A stretch of DNA of 64,000 nucleotides from Reticulitermes speratus. Its lineage: Eukaryota > Arthropoda > Insecta > Blattodea > Rhinotermitidae. The notes under the pieces are model-generated. The model searched no databases and had not been told where the DNA came from. It saw only the letters and a program-made list of their open reading frames with translations. Location of the stretch: the NCBI GenBank assembly GCA_021186555.1, contig JAJKFL010000014.1, positions 27,234,033 to 27,298,032 of the forward strand, given 5' to 3'. Every line of letters begins with the position of its first letter. The first letter of the stretch is position 1. The position numbers and the translations under genes were made by a program. Shown here in pieces: positions 9,634-19,508 of this stretch.

Positions 9634-12440
9634 AGCTCCATCACAAATCTTCCTCCTTTATATTATAACGTAACAAAATAAAATGCGTACATTTCGTCCC
9701 GAACAAAATTCGACTCGAGTTAGGAATAATTCTCCCCCCCCCCAATCCTTTCCTCAGCCACACGAATCCAGCAGAAGCTTTGCACACCATTTCTTTAACA
9801 TTCATTCTAACCTACGCCATTATCTTTCAACTGGAATCTTCCTTCAGGTTTACCGATTAAAATTCTGTATACATTTCTCATTTACCATGCGTGCTACTTG
9901 ACATGTTCATCTCATCCTCCTTGACCTCAAGGCCTTTATAGTATTTGGCGAAGAATACAAAGTATGAAGCTCTTCTTTATGCAAATTTTCTGGTTCTTAT
10001 TGCAGCCCCTCTCTGAAGTCCAAATGTTCTTTACATCACCCTGTTGAAACACCCTGAAGCCACGTCTTGTGCCTTAATAGGAAAGGCCTTGTTTTATAAC
10101 GAACTGAAGAGCGGGTAAAATTATGGTATTGAGTATTTTAATCTTCACATTTATAGATGGGAATTGGAGAATAATTATTCTGTGAATTTTTTATCACTTC
10201 ACATTTTTGGGTCTGACCACATATCATACAAAATCGCTGGACCTTTATTAATATTAACGAAGAGAAAAGTTGTAGTTGAAGAATGTTAAGACTCTAGTAA
10301 ATAGAAACTTTTAGATAAAAGGGCGGGTTACTTACTCCTTTTGTGTGAAGTGTATAACTCCTTTGGTGTGTAGGTTATGTACGATACCGTAAACGGTAGT
10401 TCATAAGATGCAGAAAGCTATTCATGATGTTTAAAATGCTGACAAACGAACAGACAGCTCTATTTATCCGGTGAATCGTAATTACTTACTTACTACAAGC
10501 TTCAAAATTTACTGACGTTTGCGTGCAAATTATTTGTTATAGCAACTGTTACGTCATAGTAACACGCTCTTCACGAATCCAAATCGTCTCTGTTATAATG
10601 TTATGATGAAAACAAAGTATATCTTTTTATTAAGTTAACACACATTAAAAGCATAAAGTGAATACTTACCTTGAAGTTATTAAACAATCGCAAACTTATT
10701 GCATTTGCAACTGCCGGTGACTTCTGGCTGTTCTGAACCACACAACACGGACACGCGTTGCTCGTTCTTCCAGTCGATAGCAATACTGCTCTTAAACAGG
10801 AGTGAAACTTTGTTTTTGTACGCTAGCTTGCTAAAACATCACAAGGCTGGCGCAGTGGTCGGTCACATGCAACTGAGTACGTGGTAGGAGAACAGTCTGG
10901 GTGGAAGTGGACATGTAATCTTGGGCATGTGACCTTGCATTCTTGACAGGTGGCTGGCAGCGGGCCGTCATTGGCTGCCAATAAAGAGGCCTTCCTCAGC
11001 GAAGGGAAATATACGGCACTGATAAGGCTACCATTCGACATGTCTATTGTTTCTACCGAAAAACAATTTAGATATCAACGTGTCGGCAAAATGCAGAGGT
11101 TTAATGCTAAACCTAGCGGTATATATAGTAACCACTAAGCTTTTAAGGTTTCAACTTTAATATTTAATTCAATTAAAGGATATAAAAATGTGCATTTCTT
11201 TTTTGAGTAAGTGTAATCGTTAGATCAAATTTTTTTTCTATTTAAATATCTTCTTCTTCTTCGGTGGCACTACAGTCCAATGCGGACCTTCGCCTCTAAT
11301 TTCTATTTAAATATGGAACGTGTATATTCCTGCTGTTTTATATGCAAGTATACGCTGAATTGTTTTTCCTTCGCCCCAGGCTTTCGGTTGACCTTGCAAC
11401 GTAAAAACGAACGCGTGTTGTGGAAACCACATCCGGCCATCTGTCTATCTGGCTGGACGTAATATCAGCAACTAAAGCCTTTGTCAGATTTTAATGAATT
11501 TCGGTAGGTGTATAGGAGTTATTTACAAAATATCGGCCCACAGAAATTCGTAATTTGCTTAGGAGCGTAAATGAATTTGTAGGTATGCTTTCCATAATTA
11601 TTGAATATTTTGGTGAAATTCGAGGTACAACATTTCCGCTAATTACGTTGGGTAACTGTGAATGTTGTGAAATTTGGTACTGTTAAAGCCATGTTTTTCT
11701 TAGGGGGCTTCAATAAAAATTTTCTCATGTTTTATACACAATTCCAATTGGACAAAATTCGGTACAGGGGATATCCAGTACAATGTATTAAACGATTATG
11801 GGTTTCTTGAAATTAAACGCAGTGAAAGCCATACTTTAACTTAGGGGCGTAAACGAAATTATTTTGATACGTGTACTGTGAAACCGTCATGAAACTTTAA
11901 ATTAAAGAACACCTTAGTAACGTCTGTATACTGCGTCAATGAGTATGCTGTTTGTAGGCTTATGTATATAAACTTTCGTTAAATAATCGAATTTCTTTTT
12001 TCAATCACACATATTCAGTAGAAGAATGTTTCGTAACATTTGTAACGACATATGCTCGATTAATTTTGTACTCTCGTAAACAATCAACTTCATAAACAAT
12101 GTAAAGCAGAAAGAATGTAGTTTTGACTTCTTGAATGATACATGAAATCGCACTTAAGTAACAAACACTAAATTAATATGTCATTAAATTCAGATCCTAA
12201 AAAAAGGAAATGGTATGACATCACACTTTTTTCCTATCTTTTAACGCATTAAATCATATATGGTTACCTACCGACGAGAGTGATCAAAGCTTCATGCTGT
12301 GTCTGTCTGTGATCTCTAACAGGAACATATGGCGAAGGGACTCAGACAAGGAGGCAGACTGCGGCTGCATATTAAACGGCATATAGGATGTGGGTGTGTG
12401 AACGTAAGGAAACTTGCGCCTTGCTTAATTAATAAGCACT
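9634..12440. other. 2.8-kb stretch without recognised genes
   Basis: No coding domain is recognised. Short frames at 9683-9901, 10699-10887, 10823-11041 (minus), 10950-11138 and 11280-11462 look like chance. A small piece near 11250-11290 (GGCACTACAGTCCAATG context) resembles a dispersed insect repeat I cannot name. Confidence 0.55.
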
Positions 12441-12453
12441 ATGTCGTGAAGAT

Positions 12454-12710
12454 GCCGATCCCAGTGGCCGTGCGGTCTAAGGCGTCTTCGGCCGCTCGCT
12501 TACTAGGATCGTGGGTTCGAATTCCACCGGGGGCATGGATGTCTGTCTTTTGTGAGTGTTGTGTGTTGTCAGGTAGAGGTCTCTGCGACGGGCTGGTCCC
12601 TCGTCCAGAGGAGTCCTACCGAACGTGGTGTGTCTCAAATGTGTGTGATCATGAAACCTCGACGAAACGAGGAGACCCAGGCCCATATAGGGCTGTCGAG
12701 CCATAGCAAA

Positions 12711-12750
<40 letters not shown>
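12454..12750 (+). repeat. SINE type S1 with (GA)n tail
   Basis: A complete S1 copy ending in CTGTCGAGCC, an A-rich linker and (GA)n at 12713-12750. A perfect GTCGTGAAGAT target duplication at 12443-12453 and 12751-12761 brackets it, so the dinucleotide array is the SINE's own tail. Confidence 0.93.
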
Positions 12751-12752
<2 letters not shown>

Positions 12753-12761
12753 CGTGAAGAT

Positions 12762-13276
12762 GTACAAAAGTCGGATTTAGACCTATAATTCCATTCTGTA
12801 GTAACATTAGGTACTATACGAGTGATTCTACAAGTGTTGTCCTCAGACCCTTAGAGGTCTGCAAGGCCTGGCCAGGGGGTCCGCGAGATTATATCTGTAT
12901 TTCAAATAAAACCTACAAATAATCCTTCAACACATCATATATTGTAACAGTATCAACAGCTACGTTAACAGTCGTCATCGGGCTGTACAGAAGAACAAAT
13001 GTTTTGACGTACAAATGCAGAGTGTAGTAAGAATCTCAAACCTTACAAGGAAGTCATTCGCAAAATTAACATAAAATATGTATGTCTAAAATAAAGTAGG
13101 CTGTATATATATATACATTCAAAACGCATATACTTTTAAGGCATTATAGTGTAGCTGTGTGCGATGCAGTTTAAAAACACATGTCTAAATAAAATTACAT
13201 ATCTAAGTAAACAATTCGTAGGCTGCCTTTTGTGTGGTATAATTAGAGAGGACGATGCATGTATGTTTTCTTATTG
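12762..13276. other. Flank of pogo-like element
   Basis: Non-coding. Contains CAGACCCTTAGAGGTCTGC and GGGGTCCGCGAG near 12848-12890. Similar GGGGTCCGCGAG sequence occurs near 16155, on the far side of the pogo-like element. Confidence 0.5.
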
Positions 13277-13278
13277 TA
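13277..13278. other. TA target-site duplication, left
   Basis: TA immediately outside the left terminal inverted repeat. It is matched by TA at 15493-15494, as expected for the pogo/Tc1/mariner superfamily. Confidence 0.75.
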
Positions 13279-13285
13279 AGGGGAA

Positions 13286-13521
13286 GTCGGGTAAGAGTAC
13301 TCACCTAATTTACTTTTTTAAAATTCTCGGAAACGATTCGTAGGAAGTAGTTTATTTAAGGAATGCAGAACGGCTGAAGCATTGACTTACGTTGTTAGAA
13401 CACCAACTGATATTTTACTGAATACATTTTGAGTTACAAAATAATTTGCAAGAAATGGGAAATGCGCACTCTTAGCCGACGTGTCGGGTAAGAGTGCGCA
13501 GAAGGTCGGGTAAGAGTGCGC
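13286..13521. promoter_or_regulatory. Left subterminal repeat cluster of pogo-like element
   Basis: Four copies of the GTCGGGTAAGAGTGCGC motif, at 13286-13298 (partial), 13464-13480 (inverted), 13483-13499 and 13505-13521. The second and third face each other across 2 bp and could form a hairpin. They are probable transposase-binding sites by analogy with subterminal repeats of other DNA transposons; binding is inference. Confidence 0.7.
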
Positions 13522-13974
13522 ATCAGGAAAGTGACAATAATTTGCGTAGATTCTTAAGTAGAACAGTAGTCACATGCAAACTGGCCTGATTCGTAAGCTG
13601 TACAAGCTTCATGCCACCATTCCTTACGTCTGTGACACTGTATGCAGTCTTCCTCTGGTGCATCTTGATATTCCTCTCCACATATTGGACACATGATGTT
13701 AGACACAGAGACAACAGCTTTGTCGACCAAGTTTCATCTTACAGCTGTCCGTTTACATTTTCCTTTCTTCTCCCCATCTTCAGTAGCCTTCCCTCGAAGT
13801 TTCTCTTGTAAATAGTTTTTATATGGAGAACTTGACAAGAATTAACTCTTTCTTGCTTTCCTCTTTCTTTGATTACCCACAGTTGTTGGTAGCAGAGGGC
13901 GTATCATTTTTGGAGAAACGTGAAATTTTGAAAAGGGCGTGTAGCTTCTTGATGCTGGCTCTTCTCTTGATGTA

Positions 13975-14702
13975 TCAGAGGCAAGTACATCTATTTGAAT
14001 GCGCAGCATCACTGGTTGGAGTTGACGGTGTTGGCGACGCCTCATCACGTTGTTGCATAACAGTTGCACCAATCCTTTCCTTTGCTTCTATGTTTGGAAG
14101 AAATGAAACTTGTACAGGGCCGAAATCTTCAGGTGGGAACACATGAGGGTTAAAGGGATAAATTCCGCAGACCCTGAAGTTGTTCTCCGCTTTGTCAAGT
14201 GTGGCCATCCGCAAGCAAGCTCTCTTAAATAAGCCAGCTACATTTCTTTGTGTTATCGGCTGGTTTCCATGATTTACAAGAAAAGCATCACATTCTTGCG
14301 AGTAAGCTGATTTCAGGGACCCAAAAAATCCACAGTCAAGAGGCTGGATCTTGTGTGATCCATGAGGAGGAATACTTAACAAAGTTATGTGATTATCTCT
14401 GCAGAACATAATGGCTCCTAGGCTGCAATGGTAAATGTGGTTATCCAAAACAAGTAGCACTGGGCCAGCTTCCGTGTCCTTGACATGGTTCTGCAAATGC
14501 TGTAGCCATCGTATGAAGAGATCTGTATTCATATATCCTATGTCAGATATCAAAGGTAGAGTTCCGACTGGAGCTTCAGAACACAGTTCGTGACAGATTC
14601 TTTTACGGGGAATATCATCGCTGCAGGAACGTACATCATTTCCAGCATTCTTCTTTTCTTTGCTAAATCTGTTATCAGCACCGTTACGGTCAGCGTACTC
14701 AA
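13975..14702 (-). pseudogene. DDE_1 transposase, C-terminal part, internally deleted
   Basis: The minus-strand frame from about 14702 down to the stop at 13975-13977 encodes the catalytic half of a pogo-superfamily transposase. LLVLDNHIYH holds the second acidic residue and KIQPLDCGFFGSLK the third. They are separated by 35 residues, a DD35D-like spacing seen in related families. TDLFIRWLQH just before is typical of the fold, and a PF-rich tail (GIYPFNPHVFPPEDFGP) follows. Upstream, the frame jumps from a KEKKNAGND segment straight to PRKRICHELC. Relatives have roughly 100 residues between these, including the first Asp (NVDETG-type), so an internal deletion is likely. The predicted protein would be a nuclear DNA-cleaving enzyme but lacks a complete active site. 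Confidence 0.88.
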
Positions 14703-14941
14703 AAGGCTAATTCGTTTAGCATTCTAATAGTTAGACCATAGAATCGGGCGACTAAATCTCTGCAATAATCAGCTAACTTTTTCTCTTCCTCATTGAAAAA
14801 TGTAGCCTTGAAGCGACCTAGAGAAGTCGGTACTGTTCCTAGCTTCAACCTCTTTCTCAGGGTTGATTCAGGTACTCCCACGTCTCCATCTATTGACCTC
14901 TTCCTTTCTCCAGTGTGTAGACGTCGGTTAGCATTATCCAT
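14700..14941 (-). pseudogene. pogo-like transposase N-terminus (HTH_psq), frameshifted
   Basis: Starts at ATG 14941 with MDNANRRLHTGERKRS. It contains a psq-type helix-turn-helix (VPESTLRKRLKL) followed by LGRFKATFFNEEEKKLADYC and RFYGLTIRMLNELAF, typical of the start of Tigger/Jerky-like transposases. It stops at 14699-14701. The expected continuation (EYAD...) is open in the next frame immediately downstream, so a single extra T around 14703 breaks the gene from the C-terminal part at 13975-14702. This half would bind DNA, perhaps the subterminal motif. Confidence 0.85.
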
Positions 14942-15097
14942 GACTTCGGTCGTGACTTTTAATGACCTGTCCGTTTTCCTCTTTTACTTGCCCATTGCCT
15001 CTAACAGAGAAAAACACTTCAAAATATGAAAACCGCTCTTTAAAAAACAAGAACACGATATCTTTGTAGCTCCTGTGAATGTGGTTCTTCTAAGTGC

Positions 15098-15485
15098 GCG
15101 CACTCTTACCCCGCGCACTCTTAGACGACACGCTCACTTTTATAACGTTTTCCTATAACCACTAAGTTTGTTACATTTTGTGTTTGAGTAATTAGCCAAA
15201 TAATGGTTTGATTACTGGGATTTTATAAGACATAGGCTTACCTTTTGTCCGAAAGTCTTTCAGGAGAAAATTCTTACTTCGTCGCACAAACGAGTTACAG
15301 TTTTTGTAACCAAAACAGATAAATGCCACTCACGTTGAACACAAGCGTCACACCTCTATGAGTCTTTTGCTCCACTGCCTGTAGTAGGTGCGTTAACTGC
15401 CACCGTGTGCATTGTGCTACTACCTATCGTTGGTTTCGAGAAATTGGCACTGCGCACTCTTAGAAGCTGCGCACTCTTACCCGCC
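15098..15485. promoter_or_regulatory. Right subterminal repeat cluster of pogo-like element
   Basis: Four copies of GCGCACTCTTA(CCC/GAC), at 15098-15112, 15113-15129, 15452-15467 and 15469-15485. All are in the opposite orientation to three of the four left copies. Confidence 0.7.
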
Positions 15486-15492
15486 CCTCCCT

Positions 15493-15494
15493 TA
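15493..15494. other. TA target-site duplication, right
   Basis: TA just outside the right terminal inverted repeat, matching 13277-13278. Confidence 0.75.
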
Positions 15495-15554
15495 TATCTG
15501 TTTGTGTTTCTTCCTTTATTTCTTAAGGTATTTCTTTTATAAGTTAGCGCGAAA

Positions 15555-15671
15555 TAACTAACTCCATGGAGCAGAGTCCTTCTTGAGAAGCTAACAGATC
15601 GTCAGCTAGTCAAGAAATTCCACGCGTTTTATGGAACCCGAAGGTTCATTACCGCACTCACAAGAGCCCGA
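15555..15671 (-). repeat. LINE family L1a 3' tail fragment
   Basis: AACTAACTCCATGGAGCAGA, CTAGTCAAGAAATTCC, TTTTATGGAACCCGAAGG and CATTACCGCA match the 3' end of the LINE at 17679-19343. Only ~115 bp of the end are present before an unrelated repeat takes over at about 15671. Confidence 0.85.
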
Positions 15672-15890
15672 GGTCCGAGGCTGTGCATATTGTTTCGTAA
15701 CATGGTAACTTTTACGGTGAGGAGTTGTTAGCACCTCGCCCAACCCCCAAGTTGGAGGGCCACCCCTTGTCGGCTGCCCGCGACTGCTTATTCAATGTAT
15801 TCGCAGCTATCCTCCATATCCGGAGGCCGTTCCTCCATCTGCAACCTGAGGACGCGCCATGCCGTGGTGACAGGGACCGTCTTATCATGG
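15672..15890 (+). repeat. Unclassified dispersed repeat next to LINE tail
   Basis: GC-rich segment with CACCTCGCCCAACCCCCAAG, TGGAGGGCCACC and GCGCCATGCCGTGGTGACAG. I remember similar blocks from repeats of several invertebrates but cannot name the family. The plus-strand frame at 15725-15913 lies on it and is probably not a host gene. Confidence 0.45.
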
Positions 15891-15894
15891 AGCG

Positions 15895-16330
15895 GGAAGT
15901 AATCTTACACTAAATATTTTTATTCTTTTACAAAACTTGTTTATCAGGAATAATGGTATAGCACATTGTAAATTCTACAGAGTAGAAAATAAAGTATTTT
16001 CCTTTAGGGTTTTCTTAATCTTAGTTTCATTACTGCTAGGATATGACTTTTTAGAAGGAATTTTTGCGTTCACGTAACAACTCCTTTAGAGTTTAAGTGT
16101 GTTTGTTTTTTTATCATTATTCTAATTTTACGTGTTAAGTGAATTATGCCTTAGGGGTCCGCGAGTTGTGATAGTTTTGGGAAGGGAGGCCGCATAATTA
16201 GACTTTGTAAGGGGTCCGCACTATCAGAAGGATGAAGACACAGCACTAGATTTGCTGAGTGTTATTTTCACACCCTGACACCTTTACACCGGAAAGGCCC
16301 TGGTACCTTGTTACAAGAGACTTAAGTCAT
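15895..16330. other. Stretch with GGGGTCCGC repeats
   Basis: AGGGGTCCGCGAG near 16154 and AAGGGGTCCGCACTATCAG near 16208 resemble the block near 12878. No coding signal. Confidence 0.4.
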
Positions 16331-16802
16331 CCTTATAGCGTGTCCGGATGCGGTGAAGAAGAGAAAAATCCCTTCCACCGCCGGAAATCGAACCTGAATT
16401 TACCGGATCCATAATACTATATACATGTATACGATACCGTTATTTCCCCTCCTCTAGAACTGTGCTTGAATCGTGGAAAGTGGATCGGTGCTTTAAAAGC
16501 TTAGGAGAGAACGCATTGTGTTATTCTTTTTTCGATGTTTCCTGTGATTAGACGTTGTGTACTGAAGATCTTTCTCCAAAAGAAAAGTCTAGTTACAAAT
16601 ACTGTACTGCTATTTGTGGTAAGTGTAAAAGAAATAAAGGAATGGAACGGTAGTTGTTAGGCTGGGTCTGTGTCTTTTTATTTTGTTGCCAGGTTCATCG
16701 AAAAGTAAATTAACTTTCAGCCATAAAGATTCGAGTCAATCTGAGACTGACACAAATGTTAAATATTATTTTGTGCTTGAGTATTCATCCTCATAATATG
16801 GG

Positions 16803-17000
16803 GCGTAGTGGTTCAACGACAGTACTTCTGCCATATATTTGGCAGGGGTCTGGTTCGAAGTTTGGCCGTGAAGTTTGGTTTTCCTGAGGTTTCCTTTAGT
16901 GCCTACAGATTAATTCCAGGACACTACCTACAAACAGGTTCTTTCCTAATCATTGCCGTCTCCGTGGATCATATAAGGATGCAAGAGGACATACCATTTA
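16803..17000 (+). repeat. Old SINE-like remnant
   Basis: GGGCGTAGTGGTTCAACGAC looks like a tRNA-like head and GGTCTGGTTCGAAGTTTGG like a B box. A body with TTTGGTTTTCCTGAGGTTTC and TTAATTCCAGGAC follows. Diverged. Confidence 0.4.
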
Positions 17001-17006
17001 CTGCGT

Positions 17007-17360
17007 TTCTGGACTTTGTTCATCTTCTAGTATTCCAAATACAAAACAAAGCATTTATAACTGGCTCCGTTTTCTTTTTTTTTTTGGTGAGCAACACTAG
17101 ATGATGGACAAAATCCAGAAGCACAGGACAAGGATGGAAACAGATCCAATGTCCATAACGTGTTCTGTTCGCAATGCTAGATGATGGACAAAATCCAGAA
17201 GCACAGGATAAGGATGGAAACAGATCCAATGTCCATAACGTGTTCTGTTCGCAATGCTAGATGATGGACAAAATCCAGAAGCACAGGACAAGGATGGAAA
17301 CAGATCCAATGTCCATAACGTGTTCTGTTCGCAATGCTAGATGATGGACGAAGTCCAAAA
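17007..17360. repeat. 80-bp tandem repeat, 3 copies plus partials
   Basis: Unit starts at 17101, 17181 and 17261 (ATGATGGACAAAATCCAGAA...CGCAATGCTAG), with a partial fourth unit at 17341. The copies are nearly identical. At 17007-17029 CTGGACTTTGTTCATCTTCT is an inverted version of the unit start. The open minus-strand frames (MDLFPSLSCASGF...) only translate the array. Confidence 0.95.
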
Positions 17361-17665
17361 TTCCAGCACCACTGGCTGTCATCATTCAGTTTATAACTAA
17401 GTCGTGTAAGTCGTGATACCGGGTGTTGTTAACAGCAGTACATTCACACACTTCGCCCAACACACGTAACATGGCAACAGAAAACTAGCTGAAAACAAGA
17501 CCGCACATAAACATCATAAAGACCCAATACAACGGAGTAGAGAGGAAACTACAAAACACAGATAATATTTAGACGTGTTACATATAACGGGAACGTATAA
17601 AAATGACGAAGTAAATGACTAAGTTCCGACAAAACTTGGGAATAACAAATCACTTTGGAATGAAA
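17360..17665. other. Stretch without recognised genes
   Basis: No feature recognised up to the LINE target duplication. Confidence 0.5.
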
Positions 17666-17678
17666 CAACGTTGCCAGA
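17666..17678. repeat. 13-bp LINE target-site duplication, copy 1
   Basis: CAACGTTGCCAGA, identical to 19344-19356. The two copies bracket the LINE fragment exactly. Confidence 0.88.
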
Positions 17679-17761
17679 CTATCTAACTAACTAACTCCAT
17701 GGAGCAGAGTACTTCCTGAAAAGCTAACAGGTCATCAGATAGTCAAGAAATTCCCCGCATT

Positions 17762-17968
17762 TTATGGAACCCGAAGGTTCATTACCGCATTCAAAAGAGC
17801 CCGCCACCTGTCTCTATCTTGAGCTATATCAATCCAGTCCACGCCCTCCCATCCCACTTTCTTGAAGATCCAGTTTAATATTATCTTCCCATTTACGCCT
17901 GGGTCTTCCAAGTGGTCTCCTTCCCTCAGGTCTCCCCACCAAAACCCTGTATGCACCTCTCCCCTCAC
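17762..17968 (-). pseudogene. LINE L1a ORF, extreme C-terminus in shifted frame
   Basis: Ends ...[31 protein letters not shown] before the stop. This is the natural end of the LINE polyprotein but in a different frame from 17829-18548, so a frameshift lies near 17840-17860. Other window copies (for example 20134-20340) end in the same way. Confidence 0.85.
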
Positions 17969-18569
17969 CCATACGTGCTACATGCCCCGCACACCTCATT
18001 CTTCTTGATGTTATCACTCGAATAGTATTTGGTGATGAGTAAAGATCATTAAGTTCCTCGTTATGTAGTCTTCTCCACTCCCCTGTTACCTCGTCCCTCT
18101 TAGGCCCAAATATCCTCCTCAGCACCCTATTCTCGAACACCCTCAGCCTATGTTCCTCCCTCAGTGTGAGAGACCAAGTTTCACACCCATACAAAACAAC
18201 AGGCAAAATTATAGTTCTATATATCTTAATCTTTGTATTTTTGGACAGCAAACTGGAAGACAGAAGATCCTGCACCGAACGATAACAAGCATTCCTCGAC
18301 TTCAATCTGCTCTTAATTTCTTCCTGAATGGAATTTTGATTCGTTAGGGTTGTTCCCAAATATTTGAACTGTTCCACCCTTTCAAAGGATTTGTTATCTA
18401 TCTTTATGTCGTGATTTTGTCCTGCATTCTGGTCTCGAGACATAACCATGTACTTAGTTTTCTCAGCATTTACTTCTAGACCAATCTCCTTACTAGCGAC
18501 TACTAAAGCTTCTGTGTTTTTCTTTATATCATGTATGCTTCCACCCAATATATTAACATCATCAGCATA
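17829..18569 (-). pseudogene. LINE L1a reverse transcriptase, YADD motif and C-terminal region
   Basis: Reading on the minus strand from about 18581 gives LLVYADDVNILGG, with the catalytic YADD box encoded at 18558-18569. The thumb/C-terminal region follows: [68 protein letters not shown] and the GHVARMG...[10 protein letters not shown] end typical of arthropod LINEs. It would copy RNA into DNA at the insertion site. The frame is interrupted upstream (stops and frame changes at 18590-18800) and frameshifted near the end, so this is a pseudogene. Confidence 0.9.
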
Positions 18570-18797
18570 AACTAGAAGCTGAAGTGTACCATTGAATTTC
18601 GAGCCCTCCTAATGGCATGTTCCAAAGCAAAGTAGAAAAGAAATGGCGATAAAGCATCTCCTTTTTCAAACCATTCTTAATAGGAAACGTGTCAGACAAA
18701 TGTTTGCCTACCCATTTAGACACATTTTTACTACCCTTACTAGTTTCATGGGGATTCCAAACTCAATGAGAATATTATACAAGACCTCCCTCCTAAC

Positions 18798-19343
18798 TTA
18801 ATCGTAGGCTTTCTTGAAGTCTATAAATAGATGACGCACTGCCTCATTGTATTGCCATTTTTTCTCAAGTATTTGACGAATGCAGAATATGTTATTAGTA
18901 GTCGACCTGTTACATCTAAATCCACACTGATGCTCCCCAATAATTTCCTCTGCATATGGAGTTAACCTCGCCAGAAGGATGTTGGATAGAATTTTGTATG
19001 TGGCTGACAAAAGTGATATGCCTCGATAATTACTGCAATCTGTTTTATCACCCTTCTTATAAATAGGTACAATGATTGACTCCTTCCACTGCTCAGGAAA
19101 TTCTTCTTTATTCCAAATAGAATTAATAAATTTGTGGATCTCAGAACGAATTGTCCTACCTCCTGCTTTAATCAGTTCTGCTGGGATTTGATCAATACCT
19201 GGTGATTTGTGCCTTTTTAACTTTTCAATAGCCATCTCAACCTCAGAGTCACTGGGCTCAGGCACCAGTGGCTCTGCTGTATGTATTTCAGTCTGCCTAA
19301 CGTCATTAACCCCATGTACATTCAATAGCTGTAAGAAATGATT
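18798..19343 (-). pseudogene. LINE L1a reverse transcriptase, fingers/palm region
   Basis: 182-codon open stretch with HKSPGIDQIPAELIK, VPIYKKGDKTDCSNYRGISL, LARLTPYAEEIIGEHQCGFR and the palm motif A LFIDFKKAYD, where the Asp in FIDF is catalytic. A stop follows AYD where relatives continue with a Ser-Val. Its start lies at the target duplication, so the fragment was truncated during integration and has no start of its own. Confidence 0.92.
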
Positions 19344-19356
19344 CAACGTTGCCAGA
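19344..19356. repeat. 13-bp LINE target-site duplication, copy 2
   Basis: CAACGTTGCCAGA, identical to 17666-17678. Confidence 0.88.
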
Positions 19357-19508
19357 TTCTGTCAATATTAGTGAGACCTATACATGTGTTTTAAACTACA
19401 AAGAAGTTTTAAATATACATTTAAATTCACAATATCTGCACACATGATAACCTAGGGTCTCAAGGTATTGTGGCACTGCATATTCGCGTATTAATTTTGA
19501 TTATTGAA

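Larger units (their letters stand above)
13279..15492 (-). mobile_element. pogo-like DNA transposon, ~2.2 kb, inactivated
   Basis: The ends match as inverted repeats. The left end is AGGGGAAGTCGGGTAAGAG and the reverse complement of the right end is AGGGAGGGGCGGGTAAGAG. Both are flanked by TA. Near both ends a ~15-17 bp motif, GTCGGGTAAGAGTGCGC or its complement, is repeated: 13286, 13464 (inverted), 13483 and 13505 on the left; 15098, 15113, 15452 and 15469 (all inverted) on the right. The interior minus strand encodes a psq-type HTH and a DDE_1 (pogo/Tigger/Jerky-like) transposase remnant. The transposase carries a frameshift and appears to have lost about 100 internal codons including the first catalytic Asp, so this copy cannot move on its own. 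Confidence 0.88.
17679..19343 (-). mobile_element. 5'-truncated non-LTR retrotransposon (LINE L1a)
   Basis: A minus-strand LINE fragment bracketed by the 13-bp duplication CAACGTTGCCAGA. It ends in a short TTAG-type tail (CTAACTAACTAACTCC on the plus strand) and includes reverse transcriptase and C-terminal coding remnants. It starts within the RT domain, so the endonuclease and RNA-binding regions are missing: the typical result of incomplete target-primed reverse transcription. The clade (RTE-, CR1- or jockey-like) is not settled from sequence alone. Confidence 0.92.

Noticed and set aside
12329-12706. 125-codon plus frame and 96-codon minus frame
   Set aside because: Most of both frames lies on the S1 SINE and its (GA)n tail.
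13823-14146. 107-codon plus-strand frame opposite the transposase
   Set aside because: Antisense shadow of the pogo-like transposase, which is recognisable on the minus strand.
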